Source of the DNA: Pseudomonadota bacterium
Lineage (GTDB): Bacteria; Pseudomonadota; Gammaproteobacteria; Xanthomonadales; SZUA-38
Length of the DNA: 64,000 bases
Assembly (NCBI GenBank): GCA_039033415.1
Contig: JBCCCR010000002.1
Span: 164,581-228,580 of the forward strand
Direction of reading: 5' to 3'
Each line of letters opens with the position of its first letter. Positions within the stretch are counted from its first letter, which is position 1. The position numbers were made by a program, and so were the translations under genes. Shown here piece after piece: positions 1 through 8,873 of the stretch. The notes beneath the pieces are model-generated. The model was not told the DNA's origin. It saw only the letters and a list, made by a program, of their open reading frames with translations, and did not search any database.

Positions 1-1
1 T

Positions 2-535
2 GCAGGCGCAAAACTCGCCGCCGAGGTCACGTGGCAGCGCCCGGAACACGTCGGCCGGCTGGTCCTGTCGTCGGCTGCCGCGCTGGCGCCCTCGGAGGTG
101 CAGAAAATCCGAGGTGCCATGAGGCCCGTAGCGCTTGACCACGAGGGTCGCCGTTTTGCCCGACTGTGGGCGATGCTGCAGCAAAACCGCGGCGAGGGGA
201 CGGATCTCGAGATGTTGGCCCAGTCGTTCGCGGAAATGATCCGCTGGGGCAGTCGAAACAGCTGGGGATCCCAGGCGGTTTTTGACTATAACGAGCGATT
301 TTCCGACGTGATCAGCAGGCTCACTCACCCGATCACCTTACTCAATCCCGGAGATGACCTTTATGAACTGACGCCGCGCACTCTGCCGCTTTTGAGGAAC
401 GGAACCTTCGTCGATCGGCCCAACTGGGGACACGGATTCCTGCAGTCTTGTGCCGGGGAGCTCGCGGGATTTATCGAACAAGCTCTCGCTACGGCAAGTG
501 ACGGACCGACGCACGGAACGGTTCAGTCGTCATAG
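2..535 (+). CDS. Alpha/beta-hydrolase fold protein, 5' end outside window
   Basis: The reading frame is open from the first bases of the window, so the N-terminus lies upstream. The visible part begins with a segment typical of the region after the nucleophile elbow of alpha/beta hydrolases (GAKLAAEV then HVGRLVLSSA). It ends with a histidine in a GHGF context, where these enzymes carry the catalytic His. The nucleophile itself is only partly visible or missing, so the substrate cannot be given. An internal ATG at 98 exists but would remove the conserved strand, so it is not the real start. The gene ends 157 bp before an IclR-type regulator in the same orientation. Confidence 0.7.
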   Translation, partial: AGAKLAAEVTWQRPEHVGRLVLSSAAALAPSEVQKIRGAMRPVALDHEGRRFARLWAMLQQNRGEGTDLEMLAQSFAEMIRWGSRNSWGSQAVFDYNERFSDVISRLTHPITLLNPGDDLYELTPRTLPLLRNGTFVDRPNWGHGFLQSCAGELAGFIEQALATASDGPTHGTVQSS

Positions 536-692
536 TGATCCGAAAAAGAACAAAGTTTGCGACGGCCGCCTCAGTGACAGCCATCAGTGTCCCGCGAGTG
601 TTAGCGATCTACGGAGCTGCCCCTTTCCCGTCAGTACATTCGCCGCGCCAAATCCCGCTATGATGCAGCGACCGATCCACGCTGAGCGTTTC

Positions 693-1448
693 ATGTCAGA
701 TAAGACCATCAAATCCGTTCGTCGCGTTTTTGAAATCCTGGAACTTTTCGACCGCCATCGGGCTCCGCTTGCCGCCAAAGAGATTGCTCGAGAATTGGAC
801 TACCCCCTCACCAGCGCTCACGCCCTCCTGAAAAGCATGCACGACCTCGGCTATGCCAACTACAACGCTGAGGACTGGACGTACACACCCTCTCGAAACC
901 TGGTGGCGAAGATCGAGTGGGTCCGCGAATACCTGGAACGCGACAGTCGAATGCTCGACATGATCAACCGGCTGAACGAAGAGACTCGGGAGACGATCAA
1001 CCTCAGCCGGCTGACCGGAGACCAGGTCAAAATTGTTCACGGCCTGGAGTGTCGGCACCCGGTTGGGGTCAGCGTTCGCGAAGGCCTGCTGATGCCTGCC
1101 GTTGACTCCCTTACCGGCCTGACCGCGCTGTCGGCCTTAGCCGGCGAACGGCTGGATAACTTTCTGCAAATCTATCGTCCCGAAGCGGGGAATCTCGAGA
1201 TGCTCGAGACGGTGAGAACCGAGCTCCAGGAGCGCGGAACCGTCGCGATCATGGATCTGTTTATCCAGGGGATTGGCGCGGTTTGCATGCCGGTTAAAGG
1301 CATGCTGTCGGAGGATATCTTGGTCATTGGGGTTGTCGGGCCCAGCGAGCGAATCCGAGAAAAGCAAAGACAACATCGGCAGACGCTGAAACGACTCACT
1401 CGACAATTCGGCGTAAAACCTCATTTCGCGCTCCGCAATCCACGCTGA
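693..1448 (+). CDS. IclR family transcriptional regulator
   Basis: The 251-residue product has the usual IclR length. Residues 1-70 form the winged helix-turn-helix (IKSVRRVFEILELF, then a recognition region around PLTSAHALLKSMHDLGY). Residues 80-250 form the effector-binding domain, with the typical late strand VAIMDLFIQGIGAVCMPV. The frame stays open back to 450, but the ATG at 693 starts exactly at the conserved N-terminus (MSDKTIKSVRRVF) and avoids overlap with the preceding hydrolase, so I chose it. ATGs at 660/663 are possible alternatives. IclR proteins usually control nearby catabolic genes; the amidohydrolase just downstream or the hydrolase upstream are candidate targets, which is inference. 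Confidence 0.88.
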   Translation: MSDKTIKSVRRVFEILELFDRHRAPLAAKEIARELDYPLTSAHALLKSMHDLGYANYNAEDWTYTPSRNLVAKIEWVREYLERDSRMLDMINRLNEETRETINLSRLTGDQVKIVHGLECRHPVGVSVREGLLMPAVDSLTGLTALSALAGERLDNFLQIYRPEAGNLEMLETVRTELQERGTVAIMDLFIQGIGAVCMPVKGMLSEDILVIGVVGPSERIREKQRQHRQTLKRLTRQFGVKPHFALRNPR

Positions 1449-1516
1449 TTGGCGCCTGTGCTGGCTGACGTGACGCCTAACCCAAGCCTCTCAAATTGGG
1501 TGAGGGCATCCCGGTG

Positions 1517-2911
1517 ATGAAACGGCTGGTAGCGTTGCTGCTGCTCTGGACTCTGGCTAGCTGCACAACACCAACAGAGGATCCCACTGCACTAGCGATT
1601 ACCAACGTTACGGTGATCGACGCGGTTCACGGCAGACGCGACGCACAAACCGTGGTGTTTCGCGATGACCTTATCGTAGCGGTACAGCCAACGTCCGCAC
1701 CGCCGCCCAACGCCAGCCGGATCATCGACGGCACCGGGCGCTACCTGATTCCCGGACTGTGGGACTTTCACGTCCATCTGACCTACCTCGATGAACTGAC
1801 GGCCGCCATGCCGGAGCTTTTTCTGCGTTACGGCATCACCAGCGTCAGAGATACCGGCGGGACGCTGGAAAAACTGCTGCCCGTCGTCGAAGGCATGCGC
1901 GCCGTGGACGCCCGGGCGCCAAGAGTTTTTTTCTCGGGCCCGCTGCTTGACGGAACACGGGTTGTCTATGACGGCGTCGGCCGTGAGCTGCTAGGAACGG
2001 CGATCGGATCTACCGATGATGCCAGGCAAACGGTGGCAGTGCTCAAACGCGCTGGGGCAGACTTCATCAAAATCTACGAACTGGTCTCGCCCGAGGTGTT
2101 TCAAGCGTTGGTGGATGCGGCAAGAGATCTGGGCATGCCCATCGAGTCTCATGTGCCGCTGGTGATGCTGGCGCGCGACGCGGGGCCGATGGTCGACGGC
2201 ATTCAGCACCTGCGAAACATCGAGCTGGACTGTGCCGCCGATGCCGAAGCGCTGCTCGAACAGCGGCAGCGTTTCGCCGAGCGGGACCAGACCATGAGCG
2301 GCTTTGACCTTCGCTCGGCCGTTCGCGAAAAGCAGATTCTGCCGGCAATCGCCAACTATGATCCGCAGCGGTGCGAGGAAACGATGGCGGCGCTGCGAGG
2401 AACGCTTCAGGGCCCGACCCTCCGGCTGAACGCCTACGGTCTCTCACCACCCTATACCCGCCCGGACTGGGAGAGCGCCCTCAGCCTGGTACCCGAGCCC
2501 GTTCAGAGCCAGTGGCGAGAGTTTGGCGAGAGGCAGCTTGCCAATCCGCGGGAGCGCGATCTGCGTGGTGCTCGCTTCAGCCTGTTTCTCACCGGTGAGA
2601 TGTTTCGTCGAGGTGTCCCCTTTGCAGCCGGCACCGACACCCCGATCGGCTTTGCCGTCCCAGGCTATAGCCTGCATCGGGAGCTCGAACTGCTGGTTGA
2701 GTCCGGTCTGACACCGCTTCAGGCGCTCGGCGCGGCAACGCTGGAGCCAGCAAAATTTTTCGGGCTTGAGCAGGAGATGGGCAGTATCAACGTGGACCAG
2801 AAGGCGGACCTCGTACTGCTGACCGCTGATCCCCAGGTTTCCATCAGCAACACCAAACAGATCGCGATGGTCGTCGCAAAAGGGCGGGTGGTTTTCGAAG
2901 CCGAACCGTGA
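1517..2911 (+). CDS. Amidohydrolase-family lipoprotein (imidazolonepropionase/prolidase-like)
   Basis: This is a 464-residue exported metal-dependent hydrolase of the amidohydrolase superfamily. The start at ATG 1517 gives a compact lipoprotein signal (MKRLVALLLLWTLASC) with lipobox LASC; a GTG directly before it is possible. The HxH metal motif is in LWDFHVHL, a later metal His is in IESHVP, and the metal-binding Asp is in FAAGTDTPIGF. The C-terminal composite domain follows (ALGAATLEPAKFFGLEQEMG, then QKADLVLL). This arrangement matches periplasmic imidazolonepropionase-like or Xaa-Pro dipeptidase-like amidohydrolases; the true substrate is unknown. It follows the IclR gene by 68 bp and could be its target. 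Confidence 0.87.
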   Translation: MKRLVALLLLWTLASCTTPTEDPTALAITNVTVIDAVHGRRDAQTVVFRDDLIVAVQPTSAPPPNASRIIDGTGRYLIPGLWDFHVHLTYLDELTAAMPELFLRYGITSVRDTGGTLEKLLPVVEGMRAVDARAPRVFFSGPLLDGTRVVYDGVGRELLGTAIGSTDDARQTVAVLKRAGADFIKIYELVSPEVFQALVDAARDLGMPIESHVPLVMLARDAGPMVDGIQHLRNIELDCAADAEALLEQRQRFAERDQTMSGFDLRSAVREKQILPAIANYDPQRCEETMAALRGTLQGPTLRLNAYGLSPPYTRPDWESALSLVPEPVQSQWREFGERQLANPRERDLRGARFSLFLTGEMFRRGVPFAAGTDTPIGFAVPGYSLHRELELLVESGLTPLQALGAATLEPAKFFGLEQEMGSINVDQKADLVLLTADPQVSISNTKQIAMVVAKGRVVFEAEP

Positions 2912-2965
2912 ACTCAGCCCTTGCTTCACTTAAGTTCCGACCGTTGCGGCCGAAAGGCCGTAACA

Positions 2966-3526
2966 ATGGGCAGGCAATCAACATTCATACAGCCGGCAGG
3001 TGATCAAAAGCCGCTTCGGTCGCTGAAACGGCCAGCGTGGCGTCTGCTGGACCCAAATTTTCAGACGAACGCGTCGTTTTACGCCGCGCAGTGCATGCTC
3101 GCGACGGTCACCATTTTTGCCGTGCTTCTCGCGCTGGATTCGGTGACGCAAACCGTACTAGTTGCGTCCCTTGGCGCCAGTTCGTTTATTGCGTTCACGA
3201 TGCCGCACGTGGAGGCATCCAGACCCCGCTATCTTCTCGGCGGATATCTGATGGGAACGCTCACGGGCTGCACGTTCTCGCTGCTCGGTGCTGGTTCTTT
3301 TGCCACCCTCCCATCTGCCGGCCTCGTGCTCGCCGCGCTGGCTACGGGCAGCGCAATCTTTTTGATGGTGATCACCGATACCGAACACCCGCCCGCGGCA
3401 GCGCTCGCCTTGGGCTATGCCCTCAATGATTGGAACGGCCTTACTGTCGGTGTGGTTTTTGCGGGCATTGTCGCCATTGCGCTCATTAAGGAGTGCGGCA
3501 AGAGCAACATGAAAAACCTGCTTTAG
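2966..3526 (+). CDS. HPP family integral membrane protein
   Basis: The 186-residue membrane protein carries the hallmark of the HPP family, TDTEHPPAAALALGYAL, near residues 134-150. Four to five hydrophobic segments run from about residue 40 to 180 (for example CMLATVTIFAVLLAL and GLVLAALATGSAIFLMVI). HPP proteins are small membrane proteins, some implicated in nitrite transport in plant plastids and cyanobacteria, but the role in proteobacteria is not settled. The frame is open from 2921, but ATG 2966 is preferred because the preceding 15 codons have no family character. It lies 54 bp after the amidohydrolase. Confidence 0.8.
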   Translation: MGRQSTFIQPAGDQKPLRSLKRPAWRLLDPNFQTNASFYAAQCMLATVTIFAVLLALDSVTQTVLVASLGASSFIAFTMPHVEASRPRYLLGGYLMGTLTGCTFSLLGAGSFATLPSAGLVLAALATGSAIFLMVITDTEHPPAAALALGYALNDWNGLTVGVVFAGIVAIALIKECGKSNMKNLL

Positions 3527-3559
3527 CGCCGACCACTGACCTTCCGCTACACTCAGGGG

Positions 3560-4438
3560 ATGAGTCAGGCAAGACTGCTCGTACTGTTGCTGGTGGCGGT
3601 CACCCTTTCGGCGAACGCTGGCCGGGGCATCCCGCTCGACCCTTTTGAGCGCGACCGCGGGCCTTTCCACGGTGAGTTCACCAGCCTGCTTGATGGTGTC
3701 GAACAGATCCACTGGTTTCATTCCAGCGTTGATCAGGACTGGTATGTCCTCGACGTATTTCAGGGCGAACCTAACATCATTGAAATCGAGGAACTCGTTC
3801 CGCCGGGCCGTAATCTTCCGGAGCTGACGCTGAACGTGCGGGTGTTTGACGCCGGAGATTACTGTCTTGTGCCGCTGCCCACCCTAGGTTGCGTCAACGT
3901 GCCCCTGATCGAGCGCAATCCCTGCGGCACCCGTCCCCCTCCTCCGGTCGGATCACCCGTTGCGCCAATCAATCTGGTGGGACGCACCGGCGCGGTCGCC
4001 AGCAGCGTTTATATTGTGGTCCGAGACTGTTTCGGCGCCCGGGGTGAAGACCGCTCATACCGAATCGAACTGCAGGACCGCGGCCCAGCGCCACCGTTTC
4101 CCGAATGTCAGGTGACCGACGACTGTTTTCCCCGGTCGCAGGCTGCCAACGTCACGGGCTCGGTTACTCTCGACGGCAGCGGTGAGCCGGTGGGTTTTGT
4201 GATCATTCAAACCAGCACCAACGCCACGACCTTCAGCAATCCCGTCAACGGCCAGTTCAAGGTCCTGGTGGAGGCCGGGGGTGACCCGATAACCCTGGGC
4301 GCGAACGGACAGTTTCTGGAAACCCTGTCGGTTGCTCCGCTGACGCTCGGCCCCTTTGCCGAAGGCGAGACGTTCGACGGCGTGCAGGTGATCATGTCGC
4401 CGTCCGACGTGATCTATGCGCACGGTTTTGAGCCTTAG
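3560..4438 (+). CDS. Secreted PPC-like beta protein with C-terminal GFE tail
   Basis: The 292-residue product begins with a clear Sec signal peptide (MSQARLLVLLLVAVTLSANA). Residues about 35-175 resemble a bacterial pre-peptidase C-terminal (PPC) domain: EQIHWFHSSVDQDWYVLDVF, followed by beta strands and paired cysteines. Residues about 195-285 look like a carboxypeptidase-regulatory-like beta sandwich (NVTGSVTLDGSGEPVGFVII). It ends in VIYAHGFEP, one of six secreted proteins here with this tail type. There is no catalytic motif. The architecture (PPC, regulatory-like domain, tail) resembles the larger protein at 45522-46844. No function can be assigned. Confidence 0.75.
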   Translation: MSQARLLVLLLVAVTLSANAGRGIPLDPFERDRGPFHGEFTSLLDGVEQIHWFHSSVDQDWYVLDVFQGEPNIIEIEELVPPGRNLPELTLNVRVFDAGDYCLVPLPTLGCVNVPLIERNPCGTRPPPPVGSPVAPINLVGRTGAVASSVYIVVRDCFGARGEDRSYRIELQDRGPAPPFPECQVTDDCFPRSQAANVTGSVTLDGSGEPVGFVIIQTSTNATTFSNPVNGQFKVLVEAGGDPITLGANGQFLETLSVAPLTLGPFAEGETFDGVQVIMSPSDVIYAHGFEP

Positions 4439-4663
4439 CCAGAGAGCAACTCCGGACCTCAACATAACCCCAAAATCACCGGCAGCAGGCTGACCAGGTA
4501 TTTGTAATTTGTCCTGCTTTACTTTTAGTCAGAATCAATTAGCGTGTGTGACTAACGCCCGGTACGAAAAGAAAATTTAACAGACGTATTGCGGCGAGGT
4601 CGGGGCAAGAAAACCTCTGGGGTCAGAGTTGTGTCCATGAGTCAGCGCTGATGAAAAGCGCCA

Positions 4664-6334
4664 ATGAATAGCGTCAGGTCCGACAGCCTTCGACTGACCA
4701 ATAAGGAGAGCGCTCGCTACCTGCTGGTCAGCTCGATCACCGTTGCTGTGGTCATCATTTGGGGTTCGATTGTGGCCTTCGTCAACGGCTACCCCAGCCT
4801 CCTCTGGTTTGTTATTCCGCCGGCTATCGCCTGCTTGGTTGCTCCGATTTACGTTCGCCGGGGTGGACGGACGCGTGTTGCTGAACATCTCCTTTTGTCC
4901 TGCAGCCTGGCATGTGTGCTGGGTCTGGGCCTGGCAACCGGCGGTCAGCATCTCGGCGGGTTGATGTGGGCCATTTTTATTCCGGCGCTTGCGGTTGTCA
5001 TTCGAGGTCGTAAGTCAGGCGTCGTTTACGGGTCGATTACCCTGAGCGCATTGATTGCCATAACGGTGATACATCGACTGAACATTCCAACGCTCATTGC
5101 CTATCCGACCGGCTATGCGGTTACCGACTTCTTGTACAAGGCATCGTTAGCCATGTGTGCGGTCACGATGCTGGCGATGGGCGTCCGAGCCAGGCTCGAG
5201 GCGCACCACAACGCGCTGGCCAAACGAAAGCAGTTTGATCTCATCGGTAAGATGACCGGCAGCGTCGCTCACGACTTCAACAATCTGCTCGCCGTGATTG
5301 TGGGCAACCTGGAGCTGCTGGATGAGCTGCTGGATGATAAAGCGGCCGGCAAGCAGCTGGTGCAGGAAATCCGGGGCGCCGCCATGAGCGGGTCGGACCT
5401 CGTTCGAAACCTACAGGCGCTGTCACAGCAGCGACGGCTGGACCCGCGACCTGTACCGATCGCCAAACAGGTCGAGGAAAGCCTACCGCTCATCCGCCGA
5501 ACGGTGGCCAAGGACGGTATCGAACTTCGGCTCACCGACCGGTCTGAGGGAGCTGTTGCGGTCGTGGATCCAGCGCAGTTCGATAGCGTGCTCCTCAACC
5601 TGTGCATGAACGCTCGGGACGCGCTGCCGGACGGCGGCGATATCGAAATCGTACTGCGTTCGGAGGATTCCGCCTCGCGGGGCGGGAAGGTGGTGATCGA
5701 GGTCTCCGATAACGGCCGAGGCATGTCCGAAGAGGTGCTCAACAACGCCCTGCAGCCTTTCTTTACCACCAAAGCGGTAGGCGACGGGTCCGGTCTGGGC
5801 CTGGCAATGGTCCACACGTTTGCCGAGCGTGCCGGCGGCGACGTGACGCTGCATTCAAGGCCGGGAGCAGGTACTCGCGTTGCGGTCAGCCTCCCGAGCA
5901 TGGCACCCACCTACCAGCCGGCGGAGGATCCGGTATCCGGACCCGCACCCGGCGGTGATGAGCATGTGCTGGCCGTCGACGACGAACCGGGGCTGCTGAA
6001 AGCATGCAAACAGATGCTCGAATCGTTGGGCTACCGTGTAACCCTTGCCGCCAACGCGCGCGAAGCTCAGGAGATCCTCACCACGGATCCGACGATCTCA
6101 GCGGTCTTTACCGATCGGGTGATGCCGGGCAGCAGCGATGGCTACCAGCTTGCCCATTGGGTCAAAGAAACCTACCCCGAAATAGCGGTCTTGATGACCT
6201 CAGGCTTTGCGGGCCCCAAGCCCGGCGATCGGACAATCCCCCTGCTGCACAAACCCTACAGCCGCCAGGATCTTGCCAGCGGCCTGCGCCGGGTCATCGA
6301 CGGGGGAGAAGGCAGCAGAATCGCCATAAGCTGA
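4664..6334 (+). CDS. Membrane hybrid sensor histidine kinase with receiver domain
   Basis: The 556-residue kinase has about six hydrophobic segments in residues 20-172 and no obvious periplasmic sensor loop. The phosphoacceptor is H203 in GSVAHDFNNLLAVI. The N box (LLNLCMNARDAL, about 310-321), G1 box (DNGRGM, 349-354) and G2 box (GDGSGLGLAM, 373-382) are intact. A receiver domain fills residues 433-548, with acidic residues D439/D440, phosphoacceptor D484 (FTDRVMPG) and K530 (LLHKPYS). The architecture is NtrB-like in the kinase core. No separate response regulator is adjacent, so output may go through a distant partner. A 225-bp AT-rich upstream gap probably holds its promoter. Confidence 0.92.
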   Translation: MNSVRSDSLRLTNKESARYLLVSSITVAVVIIWGSIVAFVNGYPSLLWFVIPPAIACLVAPIYVRRGGRTRVAEHLLLSCSLACVLGLGLATGGQHLGGLMWAIFIPALAVVIRGRKSGVVYGSITLSALIAITVIHRLNIPTLIAYPTGYAVTDFLYKASLAMCAVTMLAMGVRARLEAHHNALAKRKQFDLIGKMTGSVAHDFNNLLAVIVGNLELLDELLDDKAAGKQLVQEIRGAAMSGSDLVRNLQALSQQRRLDPRPVPIAKQVEESLPLIRRTVAKDGIELRLTDRSEGAVAVVDPAQFDSVLLNLCMNARDALPDGGDIEIVLRSEDSASRGGKVVIEVSDNGRGMSEEVLNNALQPFFTTKAVGDGSGLGLAMVHTFAERAGGDVTLHSRPGAGTRVAVSLPSMAPTYQPAEDPVSGPAPGGDEHVLAVDDEPGLLKACKQMLESLGYRVTLAANAREAQEILTTDPTISAVFTDRVMPGSSDGYQLAHWVKETYPEIAVLMTSGFAGPKPGDRTIPLLHKPYSRQDLASGLRRVIDGGEGSRIAIS

Positions 6335-6340
6335 GGGGGG

Positions 6341-6793
6341 TTACTCGGCTGCGGGCGGTGTGGTCATTCGGGCAAACAGCCACCCACCCACCAGCCCTGC
6401 CGCCCCTTGGGTCAGCAGCCCCGCAAGGCTCCGCGCGGCGGCGATCGGCGTAATGTCAAAGGCCCAGTTCATGATCAGGTTGGCCGCCAGCACCGACCCA
6501 AAACCGGCGGCGATCATCAGAAGATAGCGCCCGGCACGCCACCAGCGCGACAGCAGACCGGCCATGAGCAGCGCCACGGCAAGACCCACAGCCAGTATCG
6601 GCAAATAGAGCTGCGCCATGCCCAGCAGGTCCTGACCGGTGGTTGTCGCGCGCTGCAGTGGGCTCACCGGCAGGCCAAGGTCCACGATGCGCTGCAGCGC
6701 AAACTGCGTCGCGGCGACAGTGGCCAGCACGTAGGTCGCCAGCGCAGCCACGAGAAAAGCGGCCGCACGCCGCAGAAGCCAGCGCCAAAACAT
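6341..6793 (-). CDS. Four-helix integral membrane protein, unknown function
   Basis: The 150-residue protein has four hydrophobic stretches (AAAFLVAALATYVLATVAA, LYLPILAVGLAVALLMAGLL, YLLMIAAGFGSVLAANLIM and SLAGLLTQGAAGLVGGWLFA) and short basic loops. I do not recognise a named family. It is transcribed together with the upstream sugar dehydrogenase: only 3 bp separate that gene's stop at the same-strand junction, so the two are probably one operon. It meets the histidine kinase gene tail to tail with a 6-bp gap. Confidence 0.72.
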   Translation of the reverse strand: MFWRWLLRRAAAFLVAALATYVLATVAATQFALQRIVDLGLPVSPLQRATTTGQDLLGMAQLYLPILAVGLAVALLMAGLLSRWWRAGRYLLMIAAGFGSVLAANLIMNWAFDITPIAAARSLAGLLTQGAAGLVGGWLFARMTTPPAAE

Positions 6794-6796
6794 CTC

Positions 6797-7885
6797 TTAG
6801 CCAGACCCTCGGCCCGCTGCGGGCATCGCTCGAATCACCCGCCCCGCAGGCTCGTCGGTCAAGAGATACACGGCACCCTCGGGGCCTGTTCTGACGTCTC
6901 TGATGCGAGCATCGAGCTCGCGGAACAGCGTCTCCTGACCCACCACCGCCCCCTGTCTGACCTCAATACGCCTCACGCACTTGTCCTTCAGTGCGCTGAC
7001 GAGCAGGTCGCCCTGCCACTCGGGGAACAGGTCCGCTTGATAAACGGTCATGCCGGAGGGTGCAATCGACGGCGTCCAGTGCAGGATGGGCTGCTCCATG
7101 CCCTCCCACTCGGTGTAGGGAGAAACCCGGGCGCCGCTGTAATCCAGACCATACGTAATCGCCGGCCAGCCGTAGTTGTTGCCGGCCACGAGGATATTGA
7201 TCTCATCGCCACCGGCCGGACCGTGCTCGTGCACGTAAACCGTACCGTCGGAGGCAACGGCCAATCCCTGCGGGTTGCGATGGCCAAAGCTGAAGACGCG
7301 GGGGGCCTTGGGGAATGGATTGTCCGACGGTACGGTGCCGTCCCGGTTGACCCGCAGCACCTTGCCCAGCTCGCTGGCCAGCGCCTGAGCCGCTTCGCGA
7401 TAGTCAAAGCCGTCGCCGGTTGTCAGCAGCAGCGAGCCATCAGCCAAGAAGGCCATCCGTCCCCCGTAGTGCACCGGGGTATCTTTGACCGGACTGACTT
7501 CCAGCAAGGTTTCAAGCTGCTCCAGCCGATCGCCTACGAGTCGCGCGCTGACGACGGTGGTCGCGTTGCGCTCAGGGTCACCCCCGGCAAAAGAAAGGTA
7601 AAGTCGTTGATTGGCGGCAAACTCCGGGTCGAGCAACACGTCGAACAATCCACCCTGGCCCGCCACGTAAACCTGGGGCACGCCGCCAAGCGGCTCGCTG
7701 ACCTTTCCGCCTACGCTGACCCGCCGCAGGGTGCCCGGTCGTTCGGTTACCAGCAGCTCACCGTCCGGCAGAAAGGCAAGGCTCCAGGGAAAGGTCAGGT
7801 TAGCCGCCACGGTCTCGAGTTCGTACTCTGCTGCCAGGACGCCTGGAGCGATTACCAGCAGCATGGTCATGACCAGAACTTTCAT
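6797..7885 (-). CDS. PQQ-dependent soluble aldose sugar dehydrogenase (YliI/Asd-like)
   Basis: The 362-residue protein has a Sec signal (MKVLVMTMLLVIAPGVLAA) and the six-bladed propeller of the glucose/sorbosone dehydrogenase family. Diagnostic segments are FPWSLAFLPDGELLVTERPG, GGLFDVLLDPEFAANQRLYL, HYGGRMAFLADGSLLLTTGD, FSFGHRNPQGLAV, HEHGPAGGDEIN and NYGWPAITYG. The HRNPQG and GPAGGDEIN stretches line the PQQ and calcium site. The predicted role is periplasmic oxidation of an aldose or related alcohol using PQQ; no PQQ biosynthesis gene is in the window. It is first in an operon with the membrane protein at 6341-6793. Confidence 0.9.
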   Translation of the reverse strand: MKVLVMTMLLVIAPGVLAAEYELETVAANLTFPWSLAFLPDGELLVTERPGTLRRVSVGGKVSEPLGGVPQVYVAGQGGLFDVLLDPEFAANQRLYLSFAGGDPERNATTVVSARLVGDRLEQLETLLEVSPVKDTPVHYGGRMAFLADGSLLLTTGDGFDYREAAQALASELGKVLRVNRDGTVPSDNPFPKAPRVFSFGHRNPQGLAVASDGTVYVHEHGPAGGDEINILVAGNNYGWPAITYGLDYSGARVSPYTEWEGMEQPILHWTPSIAPSGMTVYQADLFPEWQGDLLVSALKDKCVRRIEVRQGAVVGQETLFRELDARIRDVRTGPEGAVYLLTDEPAGRVIRAMPAAGRGSG

Positions 7886-7963
7886 GGTTTGAGTTTAGCG
7901 CAGGAACGGCAAAAGCCCGCGTGATAACGTAGCGTGCTTTACGATGATTGAGGAGCGCCCGAC

Positions 7964-8683
7964 ATGACAACGGTGCTGATAACCGGCGCTAACCGAGGCT
8001 TTGGCCTGGCGCTCGCCGAGCAGTTTGCGCTGCGCGGGGATGGACCGGTAATCGCCTGCTGCCGAAACCCGGCAAAAGCCGATGCGCTGCGCGCTCTGGC
8101 CGACCGGTTTCCGCAGATTGAGGTGATGGCGCTCGACGTCAGCGATCACGCGGCGATCGAGGCACTGGGGCAGCAGCTCGGCCAGCGTCCTATCGACCTG
8201 CTGATCAACAATGCCGGGATCTTCGGCAAAAACCCACCGGCAACCACCGGCTTTGCCGATCAGGTTTTCGGCAATTCCGACTTCCCGGAAGACTGGATTA
8301 AGCCATTTACCATCAACGTGATGGGACCCATGAAGCTCATCGAAACGCTGGTCGATAACGTGGCGGCATCGCAGCAGAAAAAGGTGGTCATCATTACCAG
8401 CATCGTCGGTTCGATCGCCAGCGCCATGGGGCAAATGTTTGGCTATGCGGCCTCCAAGGCGGCGGCCAACATGACGGCCCGCAACCTGTCGGTCGCGCTA
8501 AGAGACCGCAACATCATCGTCAATCCACTGCATCCAGGCTATGCCAAGACCGATATGGGCGGCGATGCGGCCCACGTTGAGGTGGCTGACGCCGTCGCCG
8601 GCATCATGGGGCAGATTGACCAGATGTCGCTCGACGCCAGTGGGCAGTTCCTGTCCTTCGACGGTGCGACCCTGCCCTGGTAA
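7964..8683 (+). CDS. Short-chain dehydrogenase/reductase (SDR)
   Basis: The 239-residue classical-type SDR carries the nucleotide-binding motif TGANRGFG at residues 7-14, NNAG at 82-85, a catalytic Ser near 146 (ITSIVGS) and Y161-x3-K165 (YAASK). The C-terminal PLHPGYAKTDMGG is typical of carbonyl-reductase-like, sniffer-type SDRs that use NADPH. The substrate is unknown. A Shine-Dalgarno-like gaggag precedes the ATG. It starts divergently from the sugar dehydrogenase with a 78-bp gap. A small hairpin lies just after its stop. Confidence 0.9.
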   Translation: MTTVLITGANRGFGLALAEQFALRGDGPVIACCRNPAKADALRALADRFPQIEVMALDVSDHAAIEALGQQLGQRPIDLLINNAGIFGKNPPATTGFADQVFGNSDFPEDWIKPFTINVMGPMKLIETLVDNVAASQQKKVVIITSIVGSIASAMGQMFGYAASKAAANMTARNLSVALRDRNIIVNPLHPGYAKTDMGGDAAHVEVADAVAGIMGQIDQMSLDASGQFLSFDGATLPW

Positions 8684-8687
8684 AGCC

Positions 8688-8704
8688 CCGCTTGTCCGAA
8701 GCGG
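8688..8704 (+). terminator. Short hairpin after the SDR gene
   Basis: The 6-bp stem CCGCTT/AAGCGG has a 5-nt loop and lies 5 bp after the SDR stop. There is no U-run behind it, so at most it is a weak or Rho-assisted end. Confidence 0.25.
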
Positions 8705-8738
8705 CCCAAGCCGGCGCTCGCTCGTCGGTGTCGCAACG

Positions 8739-8864
8739 CTACTTGCCTGTTCGATGGAGGAACTCGCCCAGGTAAAGCTCATCCCGCATTCGACCGATAA
8801 GGAAATGCTTATCGTCAATTAGCAGGACCAGACAATCAGGCACTTCCTGACATACGGCAGCCAT
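8739..8864 (-). CDS. Possible 41-residue small protein, divergent from the GGDEF/EAL gene
   Basis: This ORF lies in the otherwise empty 190-bp gap between the SDR and the large signalling gene. It runs from ATG 8864 to TAG at 8739. The product has mixed hydrophobic and charged character (VLLIDDKHFLIGRMRDELYL), with codon choice like neighbouring genes. There is no good Shine-Dalgarno sequence before the ATG, and no recognised family. The same frame also opens further upstream into the antisense of the next gene. This is a candidate only. Confidence 0.3.
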   Translation of the reverse strand: MAAVCQEVPDCLVLLIDDKHFLIGRMRDELYLGEFLHRTGK

Positions 8865-8873
8865 CACGGCGTT

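Noticed and set aside
1016-1018. Loss of EAL activity because the signature reads EVL at residue 1016 of the protein starting at 8874
   Set aside because: The Glu that binds metal is kept and the other ligand motifs (DDFGSG, KIDG) are intact, so inactivity is not supported. The coordinates given are residue numbers, not bases.
6407-7924. A 505-codon plus-strand frame across the sugar dehydrogenase
   Set aside because: It is antisense to the well-supported PQQ dehydrogenase and membrane-protein genes, and its translation is rich in Arg/His/Gln without any family motif, a GC-rich shadow.
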